Part shown: positions 32,085 to 41,462 of the stretch, in pieces
Layout of the letters: the number at the start of each line of letters is the position of its first letter
How positions within the stretch are numbered: the stretch's first letter is position 1
NCBI RefSeq assembly: GCF_003688855.1
Contig: NZ_REFW01000001.1
Location: 1,575,252 to 1,639,251 of the forward strand
Source of the DNA: Tessaracoccus antarcticus
GTDB taxonomy: Bacteria; Actinomycetota; Actinomycetes; Propionibacteriales; Propionibacteriaceae
Direction of reading: 5' to 3'
DNA: 64,000 bases
Position numbers and translations under genes: made by a program
Notes under the pieces: model-generated
What the model was told of the DNA's origin: nothing
The model's input: the letters and a program-made list of their open reading frames with translations, nothing else
Database searches by the model: none

Positions 32085-32690
32085 TCAATGGCTGTTCTGA
32101 AGGTCCCAGTTGGCCAGCGACGTGAAGTCGAACGTGCCGCGCTCCGGACGGACCGTGACGGACACGAGGTGCACGGCACCCACACGCATCGCCCCGATGG
32201 GTTCGACGTCCGCGAGGAGCGAGGCCACCTTCTCGTGCCCGACGCTGCCCGTGGCGTAGGCCAGGCTCAGGTGTGGCGCCGCCGGGGGAGCGGGCGGCTC
32301 GTGACCCCACGCTTCGACGATGGCCCGACGACTGGACGTCACCAGCCCGTCCCACTCCGGGGATGAGGCAGCGGAGACCTCGACGGCCACCTCGCCGGCA
32401 CGGGGCCCGCCGAACGTCAGGTCGAAGGATGGCAGCCCGGACAGCGCGGCACCGAGGCAGTCCCCGAGCCGGGTGAAGTCCTGCTGGGCCACTTCGTCGT
32501 CGAACTCGGCAAGGCGCTGGAGCGTGCAGTGCAGGTAGGCCTCCGGCATGAGGGGAAGGTGCTCGACACCGTCGATGCTCCTCTGGGCCGCGGCGAAACG
32601 GTCGATGGTGTCATCGCCGGGAAGCACGTAGAGGTGCAGTGCGCCCTCGGGTTTGCGCCAGGGTTCCATCCGGGCGAAGAAGCTCTCCAT
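32085..32690 (-). CDS. 2H phosphoesterase (2'-5' RNA ligase/LigT-like)
   Basis: 201 aa. Two HxTx/HxSx-type motifs define the 2H superfamily: AYLHCTLQRL near residue 54 and APHLSLAYAT near residue 140, each followed by a strand, as in LigT and cyclic phosphodiesterases. Such enzymes open 2',3'-cyclic phosphates or cleave 2'-5' bonds in RNA. ATG 32690 (MESFFARMEPW) is chosen over the in-frame ATG at 32729. It is cytosolic and divergent from prsW by 113 bp. Confidence 0.82.
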   Translation of the reverse strand: MESFFARMEPWRKPEGALHLYVLPGDDTIDRFAAAQRSIDGVEHLPLMPEAYLHCTLQRLAEFDDEVAQQDFTRLGDCLGAALSGLPSFDLTFGGPRAGEVAVEVSAASSPEWDGLVTSSRRAIVEAWGHEPPAPPAAPHLSLAYATGSVGHEKVASLLADVEPIGAMRVGAVHLVSVTVRPERGTFDFTSLANWDLQNSH

Positions 32691-32803
32691 GTGTGGGGCA
32701 CCTTTCGACGAGGGCGGCCGGACCGCCACCCAGTGCCCGAGCCTATGCCCGGGCAGGGAAACGACGGGCGGTGGGTTCTCTGCCCGGTACGCTGGTTCGC
32801 ATC

Positions 32804-34147
32804 ATGACTAGCCCGCAACTCCTCGACAGGCAACGGTGGCTCTCCGGTCTCCCGCCCACCGCCCGGCGGCGACCCTGGTGGCAGCGGATGCTGCACAGCC
32901 CACTGTTCTGGCTCACCGTTGTCCTCGTCCCGTTCTACGCATACTGCCTCCTGAACCAGTACCAGATGCTGCACCCTGACCGGGAGTTCGCCGACGGCAC
33001 GGTGGCGCTGGGCCTGAACAACGAGGCGCTGCGCCAGAGCGCCTTCTGGGCGATGTGGACGGCACTGGCCTACGTGGTGCTGTTCGTGTGGCTGGACAGG
33101 TTCCGGGCCCAACGTCCGCTGGTGTGGCTGCTGACGTTCCTGTGGGGTGCGTGCGCCGCAACGTGGATCTCCATCCACGTGAACACCTGGGCCGCCGAGG
33201 CCATGAACACCACCAGCGCGAACGCCGACATGGGTACCCGCGCCGCCATCTTCATCGCCCCGTTCGTGGAGGAGGCCAGCAAAGCCACCGTGCTGTTCCT
33301 TCTGGTGGTGCTGTTCCGCGCGCGCATCGTGTCCCGGCTGTCGATCGTGACACTGGCGGGGCTGTCGGCCATCGGTTTCGCCTTCGTCGAGAACATCATT
33401 TATTACGCCCGCGTCTTCGTGTACGCCAACAACACCATCGAGGTCACCGACCCGCAGGCCGAGGTCCTGTCGCTGGTCATGCTGCGCGGGGTCTACACCT
33501 CGTTCGGCCACCCGGTGTTCACCATGATGACGGCGCTGGGACTGGCCATTGCGCTCGGCACTCGCAGCAAGATCGTGCGCGTCGCCGCGCCGCTTGGCGG
33601 GTTCGTCCTGGCCTGTGGCGGGCACATGCTCTTCAACGGCGTGGCCTCCTCGGGGGACTCCGCCTCGCTGCGGCCCCAGTGGTTCATGGCGTTGGGGCTC
33701 GTCGCGACGCTCATTCTCATGCTGGTGTTCACGGTCGTGGCGCAGACCCAGCTCATCCGCCGTCGCCTCGGCGACTACCGGCGCGTGGGGTGGCTCACTG
33801 ATCGCGACCCCGTGGTCTTCTCCAGCCCCTTCAAGCGCATGAAGCTCCAGGTGGCGTCGCTGCTCCGGGGGCCCCGGCGCACATGGCTGCCCACCACACG
33901 GTTCATGCGGCGGATCAGCGAACTCGCGTACCTGCGCGAAGGCATGACGCGGGGCACCATCGGCGTCGGTGGCGACGATCGGGCGCGGGAGATCCTGCTC
34001 GAGCTGGAGGAGCTGCGCCCCGCCGCCCTGACCGATACCCGCGGACTCACGCTGTTCCCCCCGCGGCGCCGCAAGCCGCTGACGTCGGCTCCGCCCCCGC
34101 AGTCTCCCGGCCCTGCCGGCCTGGGTGGGAACTGGCCCGCCCCATGA
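32804..34147 (+). CDS. PrsW-type intramembrane metalloprotease
   Basis: 447 aa with about eight transmembrane helices in residues ~30–315 and a cytoplasmic tail. PrsW/CPBP-like catalytic motifs are IAPFVEEASKATVLF (EExxK), GFAFVENIIYYARVF, TSFGHPVFTM and CGGHMLFNG. PrsW (RasP-pathway) proteases cut anti-sigma factors by site-1 cleavage in Bacillus; the substrate here is unknown. The tail (residues ~330–447) is soluble and ends Pro-rich. Start is the ATG at 32804. Its stop overlaps the next gene's start (ATGA), so protease and GTPases are translated together. Confidence 0.85.
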   Translation: MTSPQLLDRQRWLSGLPPTARRRPWWQRMLHSPLFWLTVVLVPFYAYCLLNQYQMLHPDREFADGTVALGLNNEALRQSAFWAMWTALAYVVLFVWLDRFRAQRPLVWLLTFLWGACAATWISIHVNTWAAEAMNTTSANADMGTRAAIFIAPFVEEASKATVLFLLVVLFRARIVSRLSIVTLAGLSAIGFAFVENIIYYARVFVYANNTIEVTDPQAEVLSLVMLRGVYTSFGHPVFTMMTALGLAIALGTRSKIVRVAAPLGGFVLACGGHMLFNGVASSGDSASLRPQWFMALGLVATLILMLVFTVVAQTQLIRRRLGDYRRVGWLTDRDPVVFSSPFKRMKLQVASLLRGPRRTWLPTTRFMRRISELAYLREGMTRGTIGVGGDDRAREILLELEELRPAALTDTRGLTLFPPRRRKPLTSAPPPQSPGPAGLGGNWPAP

Positions 34148-35871
34148 GGAGCGGACCGCCGCCACTGGCGGCGGCTCTGGAACACCTCGAGGCCGTTCTG
34201 CCTCTCGCGCAGTACCCACTGCCGCTCGAGGAGGCCCCCGGCATGCGTCGACTTGCCGCCGGAATCGGGAACCAGGTGCGCGACCACCTCCTGCCCCGTG
34301 CCCTGCGCCTCGACGCCCCGCTGCTGGTTGTCGTGGGCGGTTCGACGGGATCCGGCAAGTCCACGCTCGTCAACAGCCTGCTCCGGGCACGCCTCACGAA
34401 GCCGGGGGTGCTGCGCCCCACCACCACGTCCCCGGTACTGGTTGCCCACCCCGACGACCTCGCCTGGTTCGATTCCGGCAAGGTCCTGCCCAACCTCGTC
34501 CGCAGCTCCACCCCCGTCCACGACTCCCGTGCCCTGCACGTGGTGGCCCACGACGCGTTGCCGCCCGGACTGGCGTTGCTGGACGCGCCCGACATCGACT
34601 CGATCGATGACGCGAACCGGCGCCTCTCCCGCCAACTCCTGGCGGCGGCCGACCTGTGGGTCTTCGTCACCTCAGCGGCCCGCTACGCCGACGCCGTCGG
34701 ATGGGAACTGCTGGAGCAGGCCGCAGCCCGCGACACCGTGGTGTCCGTGGTCCTGAACCGCTGCCCTCCCGAGGCGACCGACGACCTCCGCTCGCACCTG
34801 TCCGGGATGCTCAGCCAGCGCGGCCTTCCCGCCGCACGCCTCTTCGCCGTGGCGGAACGGGAACTCGGCGAGGACGGCATGCTGCCGCTGGCCGACGTGG
34901 CACCCATCCGCTCATGGCTCGCAGGTCTGGCCGCCGAGTCCGATGCCCGCACGGACGTGGCACTCCAGACTCTGGCGGGGGCAGTGCGCGGGCTCGACGA
35001 GCAGTTGCGCGTCCTCGCCGACGGCGTCCGCCGGCAGGGCGAGGCCGTCGAGGAGCTGGGCAGGCAGGCCGCCAACCAGTTCCGTCTCGCGGCGGACGAA
35101 GTGGGTCTGGCCACCAGCGACGGCACCATGTTGCGTGGCGAGGTGCTGAGCCGCTGGCAGGACTTCGTGGGCACCGGCGAGTTCATGCGTGGGGTCGAGG
35201 AACAGATCTCACGCTGGCGCGACCGCCTCACCGGCTGGTTCACGGGCCGTCAGGAGGCCGAGGGTGTCCGTGGCGCCATCAACGACGGACTCGCCGCACT
35301 CGTGGTGGAACATGGCCAGGCCGCCTGCGAATCGGCCGTGAACCAGTGGACCATGACGTCGTGGGGCCGCCAGATCGTCGAGGCCAACGAGGGCCTCGCC
35401 CGTACCACGGCGGACTTCGATGCTGACGCCACCCGCGCCGTGCGTGAATGGCAGGCTGATGTCCTCCGGCTTGTGGAGGAGCAGGGGCGCGGCAAGCGCA
35501 CCAAGGCCCGGTTCCTGGCGCTCGGCACCAACGCGGTGGGGGCCGCGCTCATCATCGTGGTGTTCGCCACCACCGGTGGACTCACCACGGCTGAGGTGGG
35601 CATCGCCGGCGGCACGTCCCTGCTGGCGCAACGGCTGCTCGAGGGCGTCTTCGGCGAAGATGCCGTGCGCCGCCTCGCCCAGCGCGCCAAGAGCGACCTC
35701 GACGCTCGGGTCCAGGCACTGTTCGCCACCCAGCTCACACGCTTCCTGCACATCACCGAACAGCTCGAGGTGGACACGTCCGTGGCGGACCGGCTCGATG
35801 CGGTCGCCGACGAGCTGCGCAGCGCCGGCAGCGACGCCTTCGACGACCTGACGCGCCCGGAAGGGTTCTGA
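34144..35871 (+). CDS. Dynamin-like GTPase 1 (membrane-associated)
   Basis: 575 aa from the ATG at 34144, coupled to prsW. The G domain has the P-loop VVGGSTGSGKSTLVN (~residues 62–76), a threonine-rich switch I (LRPTTTSPVLV), G3 LLDAPDIDSIDD and a G4-like VVLNRCP, where the usual NKxD is relaxed. A long helical region (~270–440) follows, then a hydrophobic helix LGTNAVGAALIIVVFATTGGL near 460 and another helical stalk. This architecture matches actinobacterial dynamin-like proteins that tubulate or bind the membrane. It forms a pair with the next gene, one base apart. Confidence 0.85.
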   Translation: MRSGPPPLAAALEHLEAVLPLAQYPLPLEEAPGMRRLAAGIGNQVRDHLLPRALRLDAPLLVVVGGSTGSGKSTLVNSLLRARLTKPGVLRPTTTSPVLVAHPDDLAWFDSGKVLPNLVRSSTPVHDSRALHVVAHDALPPGLALLDAPDIDSIDDANRRLSRQLLAAADLWVFVTSAARYADAVGWELLEQAAARDTVVSVVLNRCPPEATDDLRSHLSGMLSQRGLPAARLFAVAERELGEDGMLPLADVAPIRSWLAGLAAESDARTDVALQTLAGAVRGLDEQLRVLADGVRRQGEAVEELGRQAANQFRLAADEVGLATSDGTMLRGEVLSRWQDFVGTGEFMRGVEEQISRWRDRLTGWFTGRQEAEGVRGAINDGLAALVVEHGQAACESAVNQWTMTSWGRQIVEANEGLARTTADFDADATRAVREWQADVLRLVEEQGRGKRTKARFLALGTNAVGAALIIVVFATTGGLTTAEVGIAGGTSLLAQRLLEGVFGEDAVRRLAQRAKSDLDARVQALFATQLTRFLHITEQLEVDTSVADRLDAVADELRSAGSDAFDDLTRPEGF

Positions 35872-35872
35872 C

Positions 35873-37465
35873 ATGCAGCCGCTTGCGGAGAGACTCGCAC
35901 TGGTGGACAAGTTGCTCCTCCAGGCGGCGGGCCGGCTCCCGGAGGAGGTGGAGGCCCGTGCCAGGCGTGTAGTGGCGCACGCCGGCCAGCGCATGTCCTT
36001 CGGGCCGCAGACCGTGGTCGCCCTCGCCGGCGCCACCGGCTCCGGCAAGTCGTCACTGTTCAACGCCCTGGCGGGGCAGGACCTCGCGGAGGTGGCGGCC
36101 CGCCGCCCCACCACCTCCCAGACCCGCGCCGTCGCGTTCGCCCCCAGCGACGTGGCGCTCCTCGACTGGCTGGGGATCCAGCGGCGCAACGAGGTGCCCC
36201 CACCCCTGGACGGGTTCCGGGACCTGGTGCTGCTGGACCTGCCCGACCATGACTCCACCGAGGCGGCCCACCGGCAGGAGGTGGACAAGATGGTGCCGGT
36301 GGTGGACCAGTTCATCTGGGTTCTTGATCCGCAGAAGTATGCCGACGCCGCCGTCCATGAGCGCTACCTGCGGCCGCTGGCCCGGCACCGTGACGTCATC
36401 ACCGTCGTCCTGAACCAGGCCGACCGGCTCAGCCCCGAGGAGCTGCGCTCCTGTCTGGCCGACCTGCGGCGCCTGCTGGCCGACGACGGCCTCGCCGGCG
36501 TCACCGTGCTCGCCACCAGTGCGCGCACCGGCAGTGGACTGGAGGACCTGCGCCGCCGTCTCGCCGCGCTCGCCACCGCCAAGACGGCGGCCGCTGCCCG
36601 GCTGTCGGCCGATGTGGACGTCCTGGCCTCCGAGCTGGCTGCGGCCGTGTCAGGCCCGGCGGTGGCGTCACCGTCGAAGCGTTCTGTGGCCTCGCTGGAG
36701 GACAGCCTCGCCGAGTCGGCGGGCGTGCCGTACGTGGTGGACGCGGTCCGCACCTCCATGCTGCACCGAGGTTCCCTCGCCACCGGGTGGCCGTTGGTGA
36801 AGTGGCTGGGACGGTTCAAGCCGGACCCGCTGCGCCGCCTGCGGATCGGCTCGGGTGCCAGACACGCGCAGCTGGAGGCTGATGTCGCCCCTCGCTCCTC
36901 GTTGCAGAACAGGGGGAGCATCGCCGATGCCCGGCTGCGGACAGGATTGCGCACGCTCGCCACCGAACTCTCCGACGGGCTTCCCCAGCACTGGCAGGTC
37001 GCCATCCACGACGCAGTCCACGGGTCCGTTCCGACGCTGCCCGACACCCTTGACCGTGCCGTGGTCACCGCTGACCTGCACACCGACAGTCAGCCCCTGT
37101 GGTGGCAGGTGCTGAAGTTCCTGCAGTGGCTGCTGATCGCCGCCGTGGTGGTGGGGCTCGGATGGCTCACGGCCGACGTCGCGCTCGCCTACTTCCAGCT
37201 CCCACGGCTGCCCCGCGTCATGATCCGCGACATCCCGTTCCCGCTGCCCACCCTGCTGGTGGGCGGCGGCCTGCTCGTGGGCCTGCTGCTCTCCATCGGG
37301 TCCCGGGTCGTCGTCGGACTGGGTGCCCGCTCCAAGGCCCGACGCGCCCGCGCCATCCTGCGCCGGCGGATCGCCGAGGTGGCACAACTCGAGGTGGTGC
37401 AGCCGGCACGGGCGGAGCTGGACCGGCTCAGTGACGCCCGGCGCATCGTGGACAAGCTCGCCTGA
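35873..37465 (+). CDS. Dynamin-like GTPase 2 with two C-terminal membrane helices
   Basis: 530 aa. G1 VVALAGATGSGKSSLFNALAG (~47–67), G2 RRPTTSQTRAVAF, G3 LVLLDLPDHDSTE (~119) and G4 VVLNQADRL (~178), more canonical than its partner. Residues ~400–470 hold two membrane helices (LLIAAVVVGLGWLTADVALAY; LLVGGGLLVGLLLSIGS) and a short helical end. Paired GTPases of this kind are common in Actinobacteria and probably form a hetero-oligomer on the inner membrane. The role (membrane stress, division or defence) is not known. The GTPase 1 stop is one base upstream. Confidence 0.85.
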   Translation: MQPLAERLALVDKLLLQAAGRLPEEVEARARRVVAHAGQRMSFGPQTVVALAGATGSGKSSLFNALAGQDLAEVAARRPTTSQTRAVAFAPSDVALLDWLGIQRRNEVPPPLDGFRDLVLLDLPDHDSTEAAHRQEVDKMVPVVDQFIWVLDPQKYADAAVHERYLRPLARHRDVITVVLNQADRLSPEELRSCLADLRRLLADDGLAGVTVLATSARTGSGLEDLRRRLAALATAKTAAAARLSADVDVLASELAAAVSGPAVASPSKRSVASLEDSLAESAGVPYVVDAVRTSMLHRGSLATGWPLVKWLGRFKPDPLRRLRIGSGARHAQLEADVAPRSSLQNRGSIADARLRTGLRTLATELSDGLPQHWQVAIHDAVHGSVPTLPDTLDRAVVTADLHTDSQPLWWQVLKFLQWLLIAAVVVGLGWLTADVALAYFQLPRLPRVMIRDIPFPLPTLLVGGGLLVGLLLSIGSRVVVGLGARSKARRARAILRRRIAEVAQLEVVQPARAELDRLSDARRIVDKLA

Positions 37466-37552
37466 GGTAGCCGCAGTGCCCGGCATGGCGGCCGATCCCG
37501 CGGTGGCTGGCATACTGGCACGCGGTCAGCAACACGTGTGGAAAGGCATCCA

Positions 37553-39232
<1,680 letters not shown>

Positions 39233-39243
39233 CTCGAAACACA

Positions 39244-39282
39244 CGGCCCGGCCGCTCCTGACACCCAGGAGCGGTCGGGCCG
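39244..39282 (+). terminator. Terminator hairpin after ettA
   Basis: CGGCCCGGCCGCTCCT (39244–39259) pairs with AGGAGCGGTCGGGCCG (39267–39282), 16 bp with one G-T wobble and a 7-nt loop. It is very GC-rich and followed only by TTC, so it may act without a long U-tract, as is common in Actinobacteria. Confidence 0.7.
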
Positions 39283-39312
39283 TTCGCGTACCGCACACGT
39301 GTGGGCACACCA

Positions 39313-39341
39313 TTGACGTCGGCTCCACCGGGTAGTAGGTT
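39313..39341 (+). promoter_or_regulatory. Sigma-70-type promoter of the GntR–ABC operon
   Basis: TTGACG (39313–39318), 17-bp spacer, TAGGTT (39336–39341). Close to consensus, and positioned directly before the operator-like repeat. Confidence 0.7.
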
Positions 39342-39343
39342 GC

Positions 39344-39359
39344 TTAGTGCACCAACTAA
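39344..39359 (+). promoter_or_regulatory. Candidate GntR (YtrA-type) operator
   Basis: TTAGT-N6-ACTAA inverted repeat starting 3 bp after the -10, i.e. over the transcription start. YtrA-subfamily regulators autorepress from such sites, so the gene just downstream is the likely binder. Confidence 0.5.
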
Positions 39360-39376
39360 CCGAGGAAGGGGCGCAG

Positions 39377-39733
39377 ATGTTCGATGACGGATCGCCGATC
39401 TTCCAGCAACTGGCGGACCAGATCTGCGGCGACATCCTGCGGGGCGCCCACTCGGAGGGGGAGAAGGTCCCCTCCATCAACGAGCTTGCGGTGTTCTACC
39501 GCATCAATCCCGCCACCGCGAACCGTGCGGTCGCCCAACTCGTGGACAGGGGAGTCCTCGTGAAACAGCGGGGGATCGGCATGTTCGTCGCAGAGGGCGC
39601 ACGGCAACTGGTTGCCGCAGAGCGCAGGGCCAAGCTGGTCGAGAAGCACATTGCCCCACTGGTGGCGGAAGCCACAGCCCTCGGGATCGACACCGAGGGC
39701 ATCGTCGCACTGATTCGAAAGGAATCGTCATGA
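39377..39733 (+). CDS. GntR-family regulator, YtrA subfamily
   Basis: 118 aa: a winged helix-turn-helix (residues ~8–75, PIFQQLADQICGDILRGAHSEGEKVPSINELAVFYRINPATANRAVAQL) plus a ~40-residue C-terminal dimerisation tail. This short form is the YtrA subfamily, which controls adjacent ABC transporters. ATG 39377 is chosen for its GAGGAAGGGG ribosome site. An in-frame GTG at 39347 lies within the operator and would not fit. It overlaps the ABC gene by 4 bp (ATGA). Confidence 0.9.
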   Translation: MFDDGSPIFQQLADQICGDILRGAHSEGEKVPSINELAVFYRINPATANRAVAQLVDRGVLVKQRGIGMFVAEGARQLVAAERRAKLVEKHIAPLVAEATALGIDTEGIVALIRKESS

Positions 39734-40608
39734 CAGCCGCCATCGAAGTCACCAACCTCACGAAGCGCTACGGGTCGATCACCGCTCTGGATGACGTGAC
39801 CGTCTCCATCCAGCAGGACTCCATCACGGGCATCCTCGGCCGCAACGGCGCAGGAAAGACCGTGCTCATGTCGGTGATCACCGCGCAGGAGGCGCCGACA
39901 CAGGGGACCGTGCGGATGTTCGGGCAGTCACCCTGGGAGAACGCCTCCGTGCTGTCTGGCACCTGCTTCATCCGCGACAATCAGCGCTACCCCGACGAAT
40001 ACCGCCTGGCGCAGCTGCTGCGCGTGGGGCCACTGTTCTACGAGAACTGGGATGAGGCCCTGGCCGAGCGGATCGTCGAGACCTTCGAGATCCCTGGCGG
40101 CCGCTCCATCCGCAAGCTCTCCCGGGGCCAGCTGTCCGCCGTCGGACTCCTCATGGGGTTGGCGTCGCGCGCACCCATCACCTTTTTCGACGAGCCGTAC
40201 CTGGGCCTCGACATCACCGCCCGCACGCTGTTCTACGACCTCCTCCTCGAGGACTACGCCGCGCACCCGCGCACCGTTGTCGTCTCCACCCACCTGATCG
40301 AGGAAATGGAGCAGCTCCTCGAGAGGGTGGTGATCCTGCACCACGGGCGGGTGCGGGAGAACGCCGACATCGAGGACCTTCGGCAACGCGCGGTCCGGCT
40401 GTCGGGGCGAACCGCCGATCTTGACAGGGTTGTGGGTGGGTACGAGGTGCTTCGCCGATCGACGCTGGGGACGCTCTCCACCGCGCTGGTCACGTCGACC
40501 GACAGCATCCGTGGCGATGCCGCCGCTGCTGGTGTCGACGTCGAACCGGCATCCATCCATGAACTGGTGGCCGCGTACGGCATGCAGACAGAGGAAGTGG
40601 CACGATGA
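39730..40608 (+). CDS. ABC transporter ATP-binding protein (YtrB-like)
   Basis: 292 aa. Walker A ILGRNGAGKTVLM, signature KLSRGQLSAVGLLMGLA (LSRGQ for LSGGQ), Walker B ITFFDEPYLGLD, switch His in VVVSTHLIEEMEQ. The C-terminal ~70 residues form a regulatory extension typical of antibiotic- or peptide-responsive exporters. Coupled to both neighbours by ATGA overlaps, so regulator, ATPase and permease are made together. Likely exports or senses a cell-envelope-active compound. Confidence 0.92.
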   Translation: MTAAIEVTNLTKRYGSITALDDVTVSIQQDSITGILGRNGAGKTVLMSVITAQEAPTQGTVRMFGQSPWENASVLSGTCFIRDNQRYPDEYRLAQLLRVGPLFYENWDEALAERIVETFEIPGGRSIRKLSRGQLSAVGLLMGLASRAPITFFDEPYLGLDITARTLFYDLLLEDYAAHPRTVVVSTHLIEEMEQLLERVVILHHGRVRENADIEDLRQRAVRLSGRTADLDRVVGGYEVLRRSTLGTLSTALVTSTDSIRGDAAAAGVDVEPASIHELVAAYGMQTEEVAR

Positions 40609-41321
40609 AACGCACTGAGGCCGTCGTCAGGATGCACTTCAGCCGTAGGTTCTCCGCGTTCTTCATGCCTCCGATCCTGGGCGTCGGCGTGGTGCTCATC
40701 ATGGTGGTGGTCGTGTGGAGCCTGGGAGCGGCAGGAGTGTCAACCTCGAGTCCGGAAGTGGTCGACGGATTCCGCAACAACGGCGGCATCGTGTGGACCC
40801 TCGCGGGATTCCTCCTGAGCCTCGGGGTCCAGGCGGCGACCTCCTGTTTCGCCTTCGCCACGTCGCTCGGCACCACCCGTCGCGACTACGTAGTAGGAAC
40901 AGGCATGTACTTCGTGCTGCAGACCCTGTACGTGACGGCGATCCTCGCGACACTGCTCGCACTGGAGAAGGTCACGGGCCACTGGTTCATCAACGCCTAC
41001 TCGCTGGATGTCAGGGCGCTCGGCAGCGGTGACTGGGGCGCCTTTCTGCTCGTGGTCCTCTCCGGTGCGCTGTCCATGCAGGCCGTGGGGGCCATGTTCG
41101 GTGCGTCGTGGCTGCGGTTCGGCAGCCGGGGCCCGCTGCTCATCTCGGCCGTGCTGGTGGCGGTCCTCGTCGGGGCGATCCTGATCATCATCCCGCGGTG
41201 GGCTGCTGTGGTCGCTGCCTTCAGCATGGTCTGGGTCTCACTCGTCCTGATCATCCTCGGCGCCGTGTCCCTCATGGCCGCCGGGGCATTCCTCCGGCGA
41301 ACCACTGTCCGGGGAACATGA
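40605..41321 (+). CDS. ABC transporter permease subunit
   Basis: 238 aa with six predicted transmembrane helices (about residues 18–45, 55–80, 95–118, 140–165, 175–197, 200–228), matching a half-transporter permease for the preceding ATPase. No conserved permease motif beyond topology. Substrate not evident. Starts in the ATGA overlap at 40605. Followed by 141 bp of intergenic DNA before a convergent gene. Confidence 0.85.
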   Translation: MKRTEAVVRMHFSRRFSAFFMPPILGVGVVLIMVVVVWSLGAAGVSTSSPEVVDGFRNNGGIVWTLAGFLLSLGVQAATSCFAFATSLGTTRRDYVVGTGMYFVLQTLYVTAILATLLALEKVTGHWFINAYSLDVRALGSGDWGAFLLVVLSGALSMQAVGAMFGASWLRFGSRGPLLISAVLVAVLVGAILIIIPRWAAVVAAFSMVWVSLVLIILGAVSLMAAGAFLRRTTVRGT

Positions 41322-41462
41322 CTGCGGTCTCCTGACACCAACTCGTGCAACGAGTCGGCTGTGAAGCGCAGCACGGTCCCCCCGCACGATTCAACGCCAC
41401 GTCACGGCGGCGATCTGCCACAAAGCTTGCGCGGCCCTGATGGAACTCCCACCCATCCGACG

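Noticed and set aside
32417..34219. 600-aa minus-strand ORF opposite prsW
   Set aside because: Gln/His/Arg-rich shadow; covers the real 2H phosphoesterase end in another frame and has no motifs.
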